DNA from: Salminus brasiliensis
Taxonomy: Eukaryota; Chordata; Actinopteri; Characiformes; Bryconidae
Reading direction: 5' to 3'
NCBI RefSeq assembly: GCF_030463535.1
Contig: NC_132894.1
Span: 32,973,625 to 33,037,624, forward strand
DNA: 64,000 nucleotides
In this document: piece after piece, positions 1 to 10,733 of the stretch
Numbering within the stretch: position 1 is the first letter of the stretch
Layout of the letters: every line of letters begins with the position of its first letter
Position numbers and translations under genes: made by a program
Notes under the pieces: generated by a model
Told to the model about the DNA's origin: nothing
Databases searched by the model: none
Seen by the model: only the letters and a program-made list of their open reading frames with translations

Positions 1-139
1 GGTGGGTGGAGGTATGCGTGGGCCGGGTTTGTGACTAGACGCTGCAGTGTGAAGAAGCTCTACACACTTAAGCCTCATTAGTTACAATAAGCTTCTCCTG
101 CCTGCGCTGACCACTCAATACACATTACAGCTCTGATAC

Positions 140-140
<1 letters not shown>

Positions 141-176
<36 letters not shown>
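141..176. repeat. (CA)n microsatellite
   Basis: An uninterrupted CA dinucleotide run of about 36 bases. Nothing around it in the first 200 bases looks coding. Confidence 0.95.
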
Positions 177-180
<4 letters not shown>

Positions 181-204
181 CGCTGTTTATATCCACCATA
201 TCCA

Positions 205-224
205 TACATCTGTCAATCTCTCTG

Positions 225-308
<84 letters not shown>

Positions 309-466
309 TCTGTCTGTCTATTTGTCTATTTGTCTGTCTGTCTGTCTATCTATTTGTCTGTCTGTCTATCTATCTAGCTACCTTTCTGTGTACCTTTCTG
401 TATGTCTTTAGCTGTTTATCTGTCTGTCTGTCTGTCTGTCTATCTGTCTGTCTGTATGTCTATCTA

Positions 467-510
<44 letters not shown>

Positions 511-1110
511 GCTACCTTTCTGTGTACCTGTCTGTATGTCTTTAGCTGTATATCTGTCTGTTGGTCTGTCTATCTATCGGTTTATCTTTCTGTCTGCCTC
601 TCTGTCTTTCTGTTGATCTGTCTGTCTGCTTATCTGTCTGTTGATCTGTCTGTTTGCTTATCTGCCCATCTGCCTGTGTTTCTGTTGATCTGTCTGCCTG
701 CTTATCTGTCTCTCTGTCTGTCTGCCTGTCTTTCTGTTGATCTGTCTGTCTGCTTATCTGTCTGTTGTTCTCTCTGTCTGATTATCTGCCCATCTGCCTG
801 TGTTTCTGTTGATCTGTCTGCCTGCTTATCTGTCTCTCTGCCTGTCTGCCTGTCTTTCTGTTGATCTGTCTGTCTGCTTATCTGTCTTTTGATCTGTCTG
901 TCTGCTTATCTGCCCATCTGCCTGTGTTTCTGTTGATCTGTCTGCCTGCTTATCTGTCTCTCTGTCTGTCTGCCTGTCTTTCTGTTGATCTGTCTGCCTG
1001 CTTATCTGTCTCTCTGTCTGTCTTTCCAGTGATCTTTCTGTCTGTCTTTCTAGTGATCTTTCTGTCTGTCTTTCTAGTGATCTTTCTGTCTGTCTGCTTG
1101 TTTATGAATA
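205..1110. repeat. TCTG/TCTA tetranucleotide block
   Basis: About 900 bases of TCTA and TCTG tetramers grading into a pyrimidine-rich higher-order repeat. Blocks containing the phrase ttgatctgtctg recur every 100-200 bases. Long open frames here translate to Leu/Ser/Cys/Val periodic peptides and result from the repeat, so they are not genes. A smaller TCTG block lies at 1378-1425. The unique sequence between 1110 and 2055 shows no gene. Confidence 0.93.
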
Positions 1111-1369
1111 AGAATATATTGAATAAATTAAGGATTTATCTCCTTATTAAAAGTGGAGCTTTGTCTCTTGCTTTAAAGCATCACACTGATTAATGATCAG
1201 AGAGGGTATATAGTGTTCTCACCTGGCAGATTCACAGTAATTAATTACCACATTTAGCTCATAGGTGACGCTGTTTTCCCTGAGGAAGTTGCCCATGGAA
1301 AAAGGAACATGTGGGGAGGCTACGTCCAGTTAAACTTTCCAGCCTGACGACAGAGTTACTGTGACTGTG

Positions 1370-1410
<41 letters not shown>

Positions 1411-2055
1411 GTCTGTCTGTCTGTCTGTACTGAATTTACCACTGTGTCCATCCAGCTGAAAATGAAAAATGCCGACATCAGCACTCAGCACTCAACACAC
1501 ATCAGCTGCTGTGTTTCAGCTCAGTTACTTTGGCAGGAATTGGGTTGACTGTGTTGACCTGACTGACACAGTACCAGTATACAGGTGTGGCATCTGATTG
1601 GCCACTGCTATTGCTACTGTAATCACCTGGCTATGGATCACATTTGACTTTACTGTACAGTGGGTAACTGTCTCAATGAGAGACGAGGTACAGGGTCACT
1701 TTCAGGTTACCCTGTGAGACTGTCTCTGATTGTATATTTATTTACAAAAAATGGACTGCACATTTCTGTGCTGTGAAATATGTATTTATATGTATTTTAA
1801 CTAATGAAGTGATGATACTTACAGATTTGATCATTTCAATAATGTGTCAGCAATTCAGCAAAACTGTAAGATAATATTTTGGCGCCCTCTTCTGGTCATC
1901 TCAAGGCATTTTCTGTTTTTCTTTGATAAAGTTGTTGTTTGTGTGGCAAATAAATAAACTTTGAACAAATAAACATGAAAGCTTTGATGTTTTAGAGATG
2001 TTTAGTTTCATGTATATACATAAAACACTACAAAAAATTAATTCAAAATACATTG

Positions 2056-2061
2056 TTTATT
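2056..2061 (-). terminator. mesp: Candidate mesp poly(A) signal
   Basis: AATAAA on the minus strand, about 200 bases after the mesp stop codon. It would give a 3' UTR of roughly 220 bases. The region is AT-rich, so other signals are possible. Confidence 0.45.
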
Positions 2062-2260
2062 ATAAATACATATTAAATAGAGTTGTTTTGTATTTACAAA
2101 AGACATACATAGATAACATATATATAAATTAGTATTTCGTTATTAAAACATATATTGACAATAATTTTTGAAATAAATTGGTCTGTTCAGTTTCACAGTA
2201 TGAGGGTATCCACCAGGTTTGGCTTGCCAGTAGATTTGGTAGGCGGTAGTGGGGCAGTTC

Positions 2261-2302
2261 TCAGCTCCAAAAAGCCGGTGGAACAAGCTGATAGCCGTAA
2301 AC
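2261..2302 (-). CDS. mesp: mesp coding exon 2 (C-terminus)
   Basis: A short terminal exon after an acceptor with the form TTTCAG|GTTTAC. It encodes VYGYQLVPPAFWS and then a TGA stop. Small second exons ending in aromatic residues fit the two-exon layout of fish mesp genes. The exon is too short to stand alone; phase match and splice quality support it. Confidence 0.8.
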   Translation of the reverse strand, partial: VYGYQLVPPAFWS

Positions 2303-3000
2303 CTGAAACATTAAAAACAGAGTGAGAATTAGTGACATGGCAACCACAAACATACAAATCATGTATTTACAGAATATCACTATAAAGTACAGCTGGATAC
2401 AGTACAGGGTATAGTACAGTGTAATAGTCCTGTATGCTTCAGTTGTATACCATGTAGCACAGCTAAATATTACTGTACAGTACAGTTGAATAGTAGTGTA
2501 CACAATGTCTGTTACAGTTGCATATAACTGTACAGTACAGCTGTAGAGGACTATAAAGTACATCTGTATAGCACTGTATAGTATCGCTGTATAGTATTTT
2601 ATAGTGCAATAAAATACTGTCATATAGTACAGCTAAATATTACTGTACAGTTGAATAGTAGTGTATACAGTGTCTGGTGCAGTTGCATATAACTACAGAA
2701 TAGCTGTATAGTACTATATAGTACAGCTGTATAGTACTGTAAGTGTATGCCACAATTGAATTTTGCTGTATAGTACATAGCATAGGGGTATGCTACTGTA
2801 CAGTACAGTTAATTGGCACTGTATAGTGCAGATGAATAGTAGTGTATACAGGGTCTGGTACAGTTGTATATAACTGTAAAATACAGCTATATGGTAATGC
2901 ATATTACTGCCTAGTACAGTTGTATGGCAGTGTAACAGTGGTGTATGGTACAGTTGCATATAACAGTATAGTACATCATTTAAAAACCTATGGACTATCA

Positions 3001-3058
<58 letters not shown>

Positions 3059-3796
3059 TGGGCAGTGTTTTAATTGCAGTAATGAAGTCAGCATGCATAC
3101 CTGGCAGGATTGCGTCAGTTGAGCACACTGCTGAGGCTGAAAGGTGTTCAGGTTCAGATCTGAGCTGTAGATCTGATCCGTCCACGGATCTGAAAGCTGA
3201 CCACTGCCCTGGTTCATGTCCATTCTCTGGTCTCTGTACACCACACTGCTGCCAGTTTGATGCTGTCCAGTGTAGTCACTGTACTCTTGCCCTTGTGTGG
3301 ACCTGCACTGAAAGTAACCAAGAATCTCTGGAGAACTCCTCCATCCACTGCAGCTGTCCATCTGCTTCCTCTGGGACAGGTATTCTTCAGTGAGGCCCAG
3401 TTGAGCGGACAGATGGGAGATGTAGCGGATGGTGAGGCGTAGAGTCTCAATCTTGGTCAGGGTTTGTCCTGCAGGGGCTACCGAAGGTGGCAGGTAGGTT
3501 CGGAGGTGGTGAAGAGCTTTGGTTAGGTCCCTCATCCTCAGCTTCTCCTTCTCGCTGGCGTTCTGCCGCTGCTCACTTGGGTTCCTCAGCCTGGATCTTC
3601 TGGAAGCTGCCTTTTTGGCCACTTTTGATCGTGCCGGTTGGCTTGGCCTGGCCTGCTTGGCCTGGTGGGACGGGGAGCTGTTGAAATCCATTGACGGAGC
3701 TGGCGAGACGGTTTCTGGAGAAGAAATGCTGTAGAACTCAGAGTCTGAGCTCCACTGGCTTTGAGGGTGGTGGCAGCACAGGCTGGATGGATCCAT
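2261..3796 (-). CDS. mesp: Mesp family bHLH transcription factor (whole gene, two coding exons)
   Basis: A mesoderm-posterior bHLH factor of 245 residues, nuclear, of the family that sets segment boundaries in presomitic mesoderm and acts in early cardiac mesoderm. Exon 1 is 3796-3101 and exon 2 is 2302-2261, joined in phase 0 by a GT-AG intron. A Ser/Pro-rich N-terminus leads into a basic stretch, then the bHLH domain at about residues 75-135. The basic region reads NASEKEKLRMRDLTKALHHL, the loop carries PPSVAPAGQ and helix 2 carries TLTKIETLRL, all hallmarks of Mesp. I did not see the CPxCP motif reported for mammalian MESP proteins. The open frame runs past exon 1 into repeat-coded residues, but the donor at 3100/3099 removes these. 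The choice between the mespa and mespb paralogues is open. sv2b follows on the same strand upstream. Confidence 0.93.
2380..2990. repeat. TACAGT-rich minisatellite in the mesp intron
   Basis: Degenerate repeats built from phrases such as tactgtacag and gaatagtagtgta. The phrase gaatagtagtgta recurs near 2485, 2652 and 2833, which gives a higher-order spacing of about 165-180 bases. The array fills most of the 798-base mesp intron and produces spurious Tyr/Cys-rich frames. Confidence 0.85.
3003..3054. repeat. (TA)n microsatellite in the mesp intron
   Basis: About 26 TA dinucleotides, starting some 45 bases inside the donor of mesp exon 1. Confidence 0.95.
3101..3796 (-). CDS. mesp: mesp coding exon 1
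   Basis: 232 complete codons from the ATG at 3796-3794 to the donor CAG|GTATGC. It holds the whole bHLH domain and the Gln/Ser-rich C-terminal region. The start is the first ATG downstream of a TATA-like element about 70 bases upstream. Confidence 0.93.
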
Positions 3797-3862
3797 GCTA
3801 GAGGCTTGGAGAGGCTTGGAGAAGATTAGAGAGCGAATGAAGGCAGGAGCTGGAGGCTGGAG

Positions 3863-3871
3863 GTTTTTATG
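3863..3871 (-). promoter_or_regulatory. mesp: TATA-like element upstream of mesp
   Basis: CATAAAAAC on the minus strand, about 70 bases before the start codon. Transcription would start near 3838 and leave a 5' UTR of about 40 bases. This is inferred from spacing only. Confidence 0.5.
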
Positions 3872-3891
3872 CCGGACCAGAAGGTGCGAAG

Positions 3892-3899
3892 TGACACCT
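3892..3899 (-). promoter_or_regulatory. T-box half-site upstream of mesp
   Basis: AGGTGTCA on the minus strand, about 25 bases upstream of the TATA-like element. It matches the T-box core AGGTGT. Tbx6 is an established direct activator of mouse Mesp2. Confidence 0.45.
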
Positions 3900-3968
3900 C
3901 TGCAGGCTTGGAGCAGCCGGGGCTCCAGGGCTGTGTATGGGAAAGGCTGAGGGAGGCCACAGAAGCAG

Positions 3969-3976
3969 AGGTGTGA
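3969..3976 (+). promoter_or_regulatory. T-box half-site AGGTGTGA upstream of mesp
   Basis: An exact AGGTGTGA, the consensus T-box half-site, about 175 bases upstream of the mesp start codon. Confidence 0.5.
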
Positions 3977-4468
3977 ATTTCGACTCCTCTTCAGTGCAGT
4001 TTTCTTCTCAGACTTAATTTCGGTCTAGTTCACTGTTGTAATACAATATTTGTAGGATGTTCACATGAGCTTAGTTTGAAAAAATGGAGACCTTTTATGC
4101 TATGAATAATGTTTATTTGATCCAATCATAATTTGGATAAAATAAATGTTCTTAATGCCAACAGTAAATTAAATCAGGGAATGTATTATTGACCAAATTT
4201 AAAAACATTACTAAAAACACTTAATAACTTCCTAATATTGCCAAAATTTCACCTTTTTCAAATTTCCAGGTTTTCTTTAGTTCAGACTTCAGTTCCAGTC
4301 CTGATTGATATCTGATCTGGATATCTTAAAAAGCTCACCTGCGCTTCTATAAGGGTGGAAAACAAAGCATAATCATGGTATGAGGTTGTATTTCAAAGGC
4401 TAAGCAGCACAGTTGACCTTAATGATGTTTAATCATGCTTAATAACCTCCATTAGAGCATTACACTCA

Positions 4469-4476
4469 AGGTGTGA
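4469..4476 (+). promoter_or_regulatory. Distal T-box half-site AGGTGTGA
   Basis: A second exact AGGTGTGA about 675 bases upstream of the mesp start codon, in non-repetitive sequence. It has the same orientation as the proximal site. Confidence 0.4.
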
Positions 4477-4859
4477 CATTTCCACTGATTGGTGATCAGT
4501 GCCTCTGAAAATGCGCGAGTGAGGCAGCCGTCAACACGAGAGCTGTGAGAGAGCAGCCTGATTGAGCCTGTCACACTAAACCGGCCTCGTTTCATCCTTC
4601 AGCTCCCTCTAATGAAGCCGACAGCAAAGGCACTACATTAAAGAACTGCGGCGCTGTGCAGCGCTGTGTTGTCGAACAATAGTGGACAACAAGGTGCAGA
4701 CTGAACCCTGTGACCAGTTCAGGTCTGGAGTTGGTCACCAGCATCAGCTGAAGTGGTTATGTGGTTGAATGTAGGTTGTGATGTGTTTAGAGTGACGTCG
4801 AAAGTCAATGTGAATTTGATCTAGAATAGTGACGACAACTGACATTGATATTTAGTTGG

Positions 4860-6060
4860 TGATTGTAAGTAACCAAAATCCAACGTCATCCAATCGTTTC
4901 ATGCCGATGTCAAATTAACATAAAATGCTAACACCTGCGAAATGTCATCTTCGTAACATCTACATTGCCTGAATTCTAATGTTGCTAGACGTTGCTATGT
5001 TGCTGGATTTGAGCGTCTTTCAAATGTCTTATGCCAATGTCATGTTAATATAAAATACCAACACTTAGTTGTGAATTATAGAGACCAAAATCCAACATCT
5101 GCTAAACGTCGTAATCGTTACATTCACACATGAAATTCGAATGTTGCTAGATGTTGAAATGTTGTTGGGTTTTAATCATGGTGTCAGGTAACTTGAAATC
5201 CAATGTCTTTCAAACGCCTTATGCTGATATATTATTATATCATATAAACGTAAAAAACATCTGCGAAATGTCATAATCATAGCTACACATAAATATCATA
5301 TCATCTACATAACGTGAAATTTTAATGTTGCTAGATGTTGCTGTGTTGTTGGGATTGAACATCTTCAAAGGTTTTGAATCGTGGGATCAGGTAACTTGAA
5401 ATCCAACGTCTTCCAAATGTCTCAGGCTGATGTCATATTAACATAAAATGCCAACATCTGCAAAATGTCATAATCATAGCTACATCTACATAATGTGAAA
5501 TTCTAATGTTGCTAGACGTTGCTGTGTAGTTGGCTTTGAACATCCACGTCAACTTCCAAACGTCTCATGCCAACGTCATATTAATGTAAAATGAATTATA
5601 GAGACCAGCTGCTAAATGTTGTAATTGTTACATTCACACAACATGAAATTCTAATGTTACTAGATGTTAAAATGCTCATGTTAAATATGTTGAATATGCC
5701 TCATGCTGATGTCATATTAACGTAAAAAAAAACAACATCTGCGAAATGTCATAATCATAGCTACAAATAAATATCACATCTACATAACGTGAAATTCTAA
5801 TGTTGCTAGATGTTGCTGTGTTGTTGGGTTTGAACGTCTTCAATGGTTTTGAATCGTGGGGTCAGGTAACTTGAAATCCAACGTCTTCCAAACATCTCAT
5901 GCCGACGTTACATTAACGTAAAATACCAACATTTAGTTGCGAAGCATGGTGACCAAAATCCAACATCTGCTAAACATCATAACGTGAACATCCACTCAAC
6001 ATGAAATTTCAACGTTGTTAGAATAACATCTAACGTCTAGTTACGTTGGAGCTTGAAGTC
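4860..6060. repeat. Satellite-like imperfect tandem array
   Basis: Seven occurrences of a phrase like gaaattctaatgttgctaga, near 4975, 5146, 5320, 5500, 5646, 5792 and 6004. They lie within repeated blocks rich in AACGTC, AACATC and CATAATCATAGCTAC. Spacing varies from about 146 to 212 bases, so units have gained and lost segments. No coding potential. Confidence 0.88.
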
Positions 6061-6699
6061 AACTCAGGGTTTTTGACAGACATGTGACTTCCAATCAAAA
6101 TTCAATGTCAGCACAATGTTGGAGGTTGATTTTCATTTAATGTTTGTCCAACGTTGGAGTCCAACGTCTTTCTGATGTTAAGAACTTACAACATCCTAAC
6201 AACCGCCAACCTAACAATGCAAGGAACCCTTTAACCAGGCAAAGAAATGAATGAACCCTTAAAAAGCCACTTTCCTTCAGTTTCTAAAAGCTGGACTGAT
6301 TCCCGTGGCTCTACATGCTCAGCTTTTCCCGCTGTGCTTTACTCCACACTGTTCACCTGTGGAAGTAATTTTCCTGGCCTCCATGCCTAACCTCTCTCTC
6401 TCGCTGTGTGTGTTTGGGATCAGGTCGCTGGGTGAGCGAGTGAAAGGGAGAGCCTGTGTTGTGTTGAGTTTGACGCCTCTGTATTTTGAAGGGAAAGCTG
6501 AAAGCTGAAGCTGCACCTGTGTGTGTCCCTCCAGTTTCATGCTTCCCTCCTTCGTCAGCCTCCCTGACCTGGGACACACACACACACCCACCCCAAATGA
6601 CCATTCACATATAAAATATACACGAAAAGTAATTAAAACATAATTAATTAAAATAAATTTAAATAATATGAACATTTGAAAAAAAGACCTACAGCCTTA

Positions 6700-6960
6700 A
6701 AGACAAATCTGTCACTGAAGACTCTTGAGTGAAGCCTCAGAAGAACCACTTTTGGTTCCCCAAAGAACCATATTTGCTAAAAGGATGTTGGAGAGTGAGT
6801 GACTTTTTAAAAAATGTTCACATAATGTGAAGGTACCGTGTCGAGGTTCGCATTTACAAGTGTCTCTGTAAAGAACCACCCTTTAAAAAGTGTTCAGGAT
6901 GTCCAAAAAATCCTTAACGGCACCTTTAAATTTAAGAACACAGTGATATCCTACATGAAG
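6700..6960. repeat. Dispersed element with 'agaaccacttttggttccc' motif
   Basis: Contains alternating gaagaacc and ggttcttt phrases and relates to copies near 26700-26830 and 28500-29030. Probably a degenerate inverted-repeat element. The spans 6060-6700 and 6960-7140 show nothing else. Confidence 0.6.
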
Positions 6961-7139
6961 GCCCCTTACACATCATTATCAATACTTCTTTAAAAAATAA
7001 TAATATAAAATTATAAAAATAACAGTATACTGAGGAAATACACTCACAAGAAGTATATGTTAATTACAAATACATGTATAAATTGTGTGAAATGTGTTAA
7101 AATGAAGGAGAAAAGTTCATAACATCATGTATTAGCTAA

Positions 7140-7740
7140 ATAATCGACTTAAGTGTTGATATCTTGCCCTCACATCTAAAATTCTAGCTTTAGATGAGCG
7201 AGGTTTGACTTATTTTCACAAAAATAAGCTAAACAAGCTTCTTTAACTCTATATTTGCTCTGTGAGACTCTCAAAAAAGCTCATTACGGAAGCTAACAGT
7301 AATTTTGCAGCTCTGATCATTCACATTAGCTGTGCATTGAGATGCTAAGTAGGCTAGTTATTCCCTCCCAAACTGACGTATCCTGAGGTAAACTTTGCTA
7401 GCTAGAAAGCTAGCTGGCTAACTTAATCTTAGCAAAGTTACCTAGCTAGCTAACCTTACACCGCCACACCAAGACGGAAGGCCTGTGTAGTTAGCTGTAG
7501 CTACACAATTCTGACAAAGACAGGGCCGTTCTCCCTTTATTGAGAATTACTGTAGCAATATATGAAGTATTAGCTAGTAAAAATGGCCAAATTTAATGGA
7601 AAAACATCTTAAGAGTAGGCACCAGCGTGCTATGCTAAAAACTACAGGCTTGATATTGAGGCTAGCTAGCGAGGCATACGTAGGAAAATGCTAGCTAGCT
7701 TTGCTATTTAGCTATGGACTGGACTTTGTATGTGTGACAA
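7140..7740. repeat. AGCTAGC-rich low-complexity region
   Basis: Dense TAGC, AGCTAGC and GCTAGCTAG words over about 600 bases without a single fixed unit. From 7740 to 9150 I see only AT-rich unique sequence and a (CA)n run at about 8887-8914. Confidence 0.6.
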
Positions 7741-8879
7741 AATTCATAAACGTATAGATGTGCAAATTCATGATTTGTCGGCAAATCCCAGATACCAACA
7801 GGATTAGCTTAAATGAATATTAATGTTCACTGAATGAACTGAATGCTAACTCTATGCTATGTTTGTGATGCGATTTGACCCAATACATTTTCATAAAGAT
7901 TAATAATAATATGAATAAATCTTCAAATATACTGAGTTTGTATAGTTTTTGAGCTTGTTACAGTGCATTTAGTCAGACTGTGCTGTTAAAAATGTGAACA
8001 CCGTGCCTGTGTTAATGGAGGCAATGCACCAGCTGTGTTAAAAATAACGCAAAATGTGTTGATCTTAGCTAAATGTGTTAAAAAATAACACGGTAAATAA
8101 CATGGTGACGTCCACGCTGAGCCAGAGCTCCTCAGAGTAGTGGATTTACTGAAGAAACGCATTGATTTTAGACTTCTAGAAGCACCTTGTCTTTACATCT
8201 TTTACACCATCGTTTACACCATCATGTCCTTCTACTCCGTACAGATTACTGAATCAAATATGAACATGAACTGCAGTTATTATTGATTATTATTATGATT
8301 ATGGCCTTGTGATTATGGTAGCTTGTGCACAGCAGGATTCCTTCCCCATTGAATCCTCAATGGGCCGAGAATTGAACCCAGTGGGACCTCAAGCTGACCG
8401 CAGCTCCTGTGGGACATGGGCAGCAGCCGTGCAGCATTTTACGCCCGAGGTGTAAAACAAAGCAAGAGCTTCAGCACGAGAACTGCTTCCATGTAATAAA
8501 CTACTTTTAAGAATGATAAAATGCTACGATTTCAAGCAAATTTTATTTGATAAAGCGATTTGTACTGCGAAATAAAAATAATTAAAAACACACTAGAGTG
8601 ACACTGTGATTAATTAATACTGTTTTAGATGCAAAAGGCATAGAACGTCACAGCAGGTTTATGTCTGTGTGTAGATAATTTACGTTTTATCTTTTAAAAA
8701 ATCTTTCTTTCTTTAGCAAATACGTTGTTGATGTTTTATTCACTGATAAGCAGGAAAGGAAAGGAAGGGATTATCCAGATTTCTTTTCACACCTAGAGCT
8801 CTAATAAACCTTCTTCACCTGAGGTGTCACTAGTTCACACTCACGCCCTGTGTTTTCACAACTGCCTCTGCTCTCTCAC

Positions 8880-8919
<40 letters not shown>

Positions 8920-9157
8920 AAAGCTATGGCTTATCCACTCTGAGCTGCAACGTAATTCTAATAAGTTTAGTTAAGTTTATTAGTGGGCCGTCGAAGTGGG
9001 CCGAAAGTGTTATTACAAACTTCTAATACCAGAGAATAACCCCACTGATTTGTACAGACATGCCTGCAGGTACTGAGTAATACACCTTAGTGTGTAATAG
9101 GCCTTGGTGTGTTAAGGGGTTAAGTAAAATAGAATAATTCACCAAGTCAGAGTCAGT

Positions 9158-9174
9158 TTTATTCTTTTTTTATT
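9158..9174 (-). terminator. sv2b: Candidate sv2b poly(A) signals
   Basis: Two AATAAA hexamers on the minus strand (9163-9158 and 9174-9169), about 1.4 kb after the sv2b stop codon. They are the first canonical pair I noticed downstream. A 3' UTR of about 1.4 kb would fit the long UTRs usual for SV2 genes. Confidence 0.35.
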
Positions 9175-9815
9175 TTTACCATCACAAAAACAAAAAAGTA
9201 GTCTTTAAATGAAGTCTTTCATCACATTTTCTTTTTGTAATATGAAATATAAAAAGTAAATCATGGATTCTCATTCACATAAACTGGTTAGACTCTGCTG
9301 CTCTATTGTACTATATATATATATATTATGTGTTTCAATGGTACAAGTTTGGTAACATGCATTGAGAACAATTAAGGGTTAATTTCAGTCGAAAGTTGTT
9401 TGAGTCTGATTCTAAAAAACGAGTCCAAACATGCAGGAAATTCTTGCTCTTGTTCTTATATAGAGGGACTGATTTTAGGCCTCAAGGAATCAACAACATG
9501 AACGGCGTTCCCTGTTTGTTTAAATAGTCCTAAATGTAGGACAATGAATCCTAATCGGTGGCATGTGTAATTGGACACATTCATCCAAACACAAAGGAGG
9601 TCCTTTAATGCCTTAACGCTGTCGTTTACCCCTCTGATGATTTGCATATGTTAATGATAAAGACTGACACAAAAAGGGAATTAATCTGGCCACAATTAAA
9701 ACACAAACTACAGCAAAAATATAGATGTGCTATAGTAATAAACCAATAAATACAAGACAACAAAAACAAGCAACAGGTCAACCGATTCAGGTTTGTGTTA
9801 GTAAATGTACACATA

Positions 9816-10050
9816 CAGCACTGTGCAAAGGCTTTAGGCACCTGAAGACCTTAGAATGAGAAGCTCCTTATCTGCTCAGTAAAACTCAGAAAGTGGTGGT
9901 GGTTCTCCATCACTGTGTTCATCATTAGAACATCTCCAAAGTTCTCCTCATGGAGTCTAGTATTATTTCTCAGAGTAAAAACCCTCTCACTGCTGAGAGA
10001 CATTACTTTAAATAATGTTCTAAGGGGCCTAAAACCTCTGCACAGTACTG
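9816..10050. mobile_element. Short inverted-repeat element (MITE-like) in the sv2b 3' region
   Basis: Left end acagcactgtgcaaaggc and right end ctgcacagtactgta form terminal inverted repeats around about 200 bases with no coding sequence. The interior phrase ctcctcatggagtctagtat recurs at about 50525, and a related right end occurs near 51535. If the 3' UTR reaches 9158, this element is transcribed as part of it. Confidence 0.65.
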
Positions 10051-10549
10051 TATATCTCTGTCCACACCAAAGTACTGCAGATATAAGAACATACATCTGC
10101 CTTCTGAGTGGGAATATTCTAATCCACAACAACAGAAATAAAAGAAAGTGGGTTACTTTGTTGACAAATGATGCTTTCACTCTTTTTCAATCAAGTTATG
10201 ACGCAAATATCATTTTATATAATAACAACACTCCAGGTTTTAGATCCAACTTACGAAAAAAACACTTCCTATAAAAGTGTCAAACACTGAAGCCCAAACT
10301 GCTCCGGCTTGTGTGGCTTAAAAGAGAGCAAATGGACGGTAAAACCTTGAGGAAAACCCAAATCTGACTCGCTAAACTACTAAACTAATCAAGGTAAACA
10401 TCATTTTTTAAACTTTACATGATCATAAACAACTCCTGCTCCCGTACATTCACTTCTCTGGGTATGAGAGGGCCCAGTTTCCAGCTGGACCGCGCCCTGA
10501 CATGAGGCCTTAACATTTTAGAAGTTTGGCTTGTTTGCTTGTTTTGTTG

Positions 10550-10733
10550 TTATTGGAGGATGACTTCCCGTGTCTCTGGAAGCTTAAAGGACAGCAGTCC
10601 TCCACACACCAGCGCTGAGAAGGACAGCAGGATGGGGATGATCTTCGTGACTGCCACGAACTTGGAGAAGATGAAGGTGCTGATGATTGCTGCCAGCTTA
10701 CACAATCCATTCAGCACGCCAAAGGCGGTCGCT
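10550..10733 (-). CDS. sv2b: sv2b coding exon 12 (C-terminus)
   Basis: Starts after acceptor CTCCACAG. It encodes ATAFGVLNGLCKLAA, the last two membrane segments and the closing LPETREVILQ before the stop. Confidence 0.95.

Noticed and set aside
613-1193. Long plus-strand frames rich in Leu, Ser, Cys and Val
   Set aside because: They come entirely from the TCTG/TCTA repeat block.
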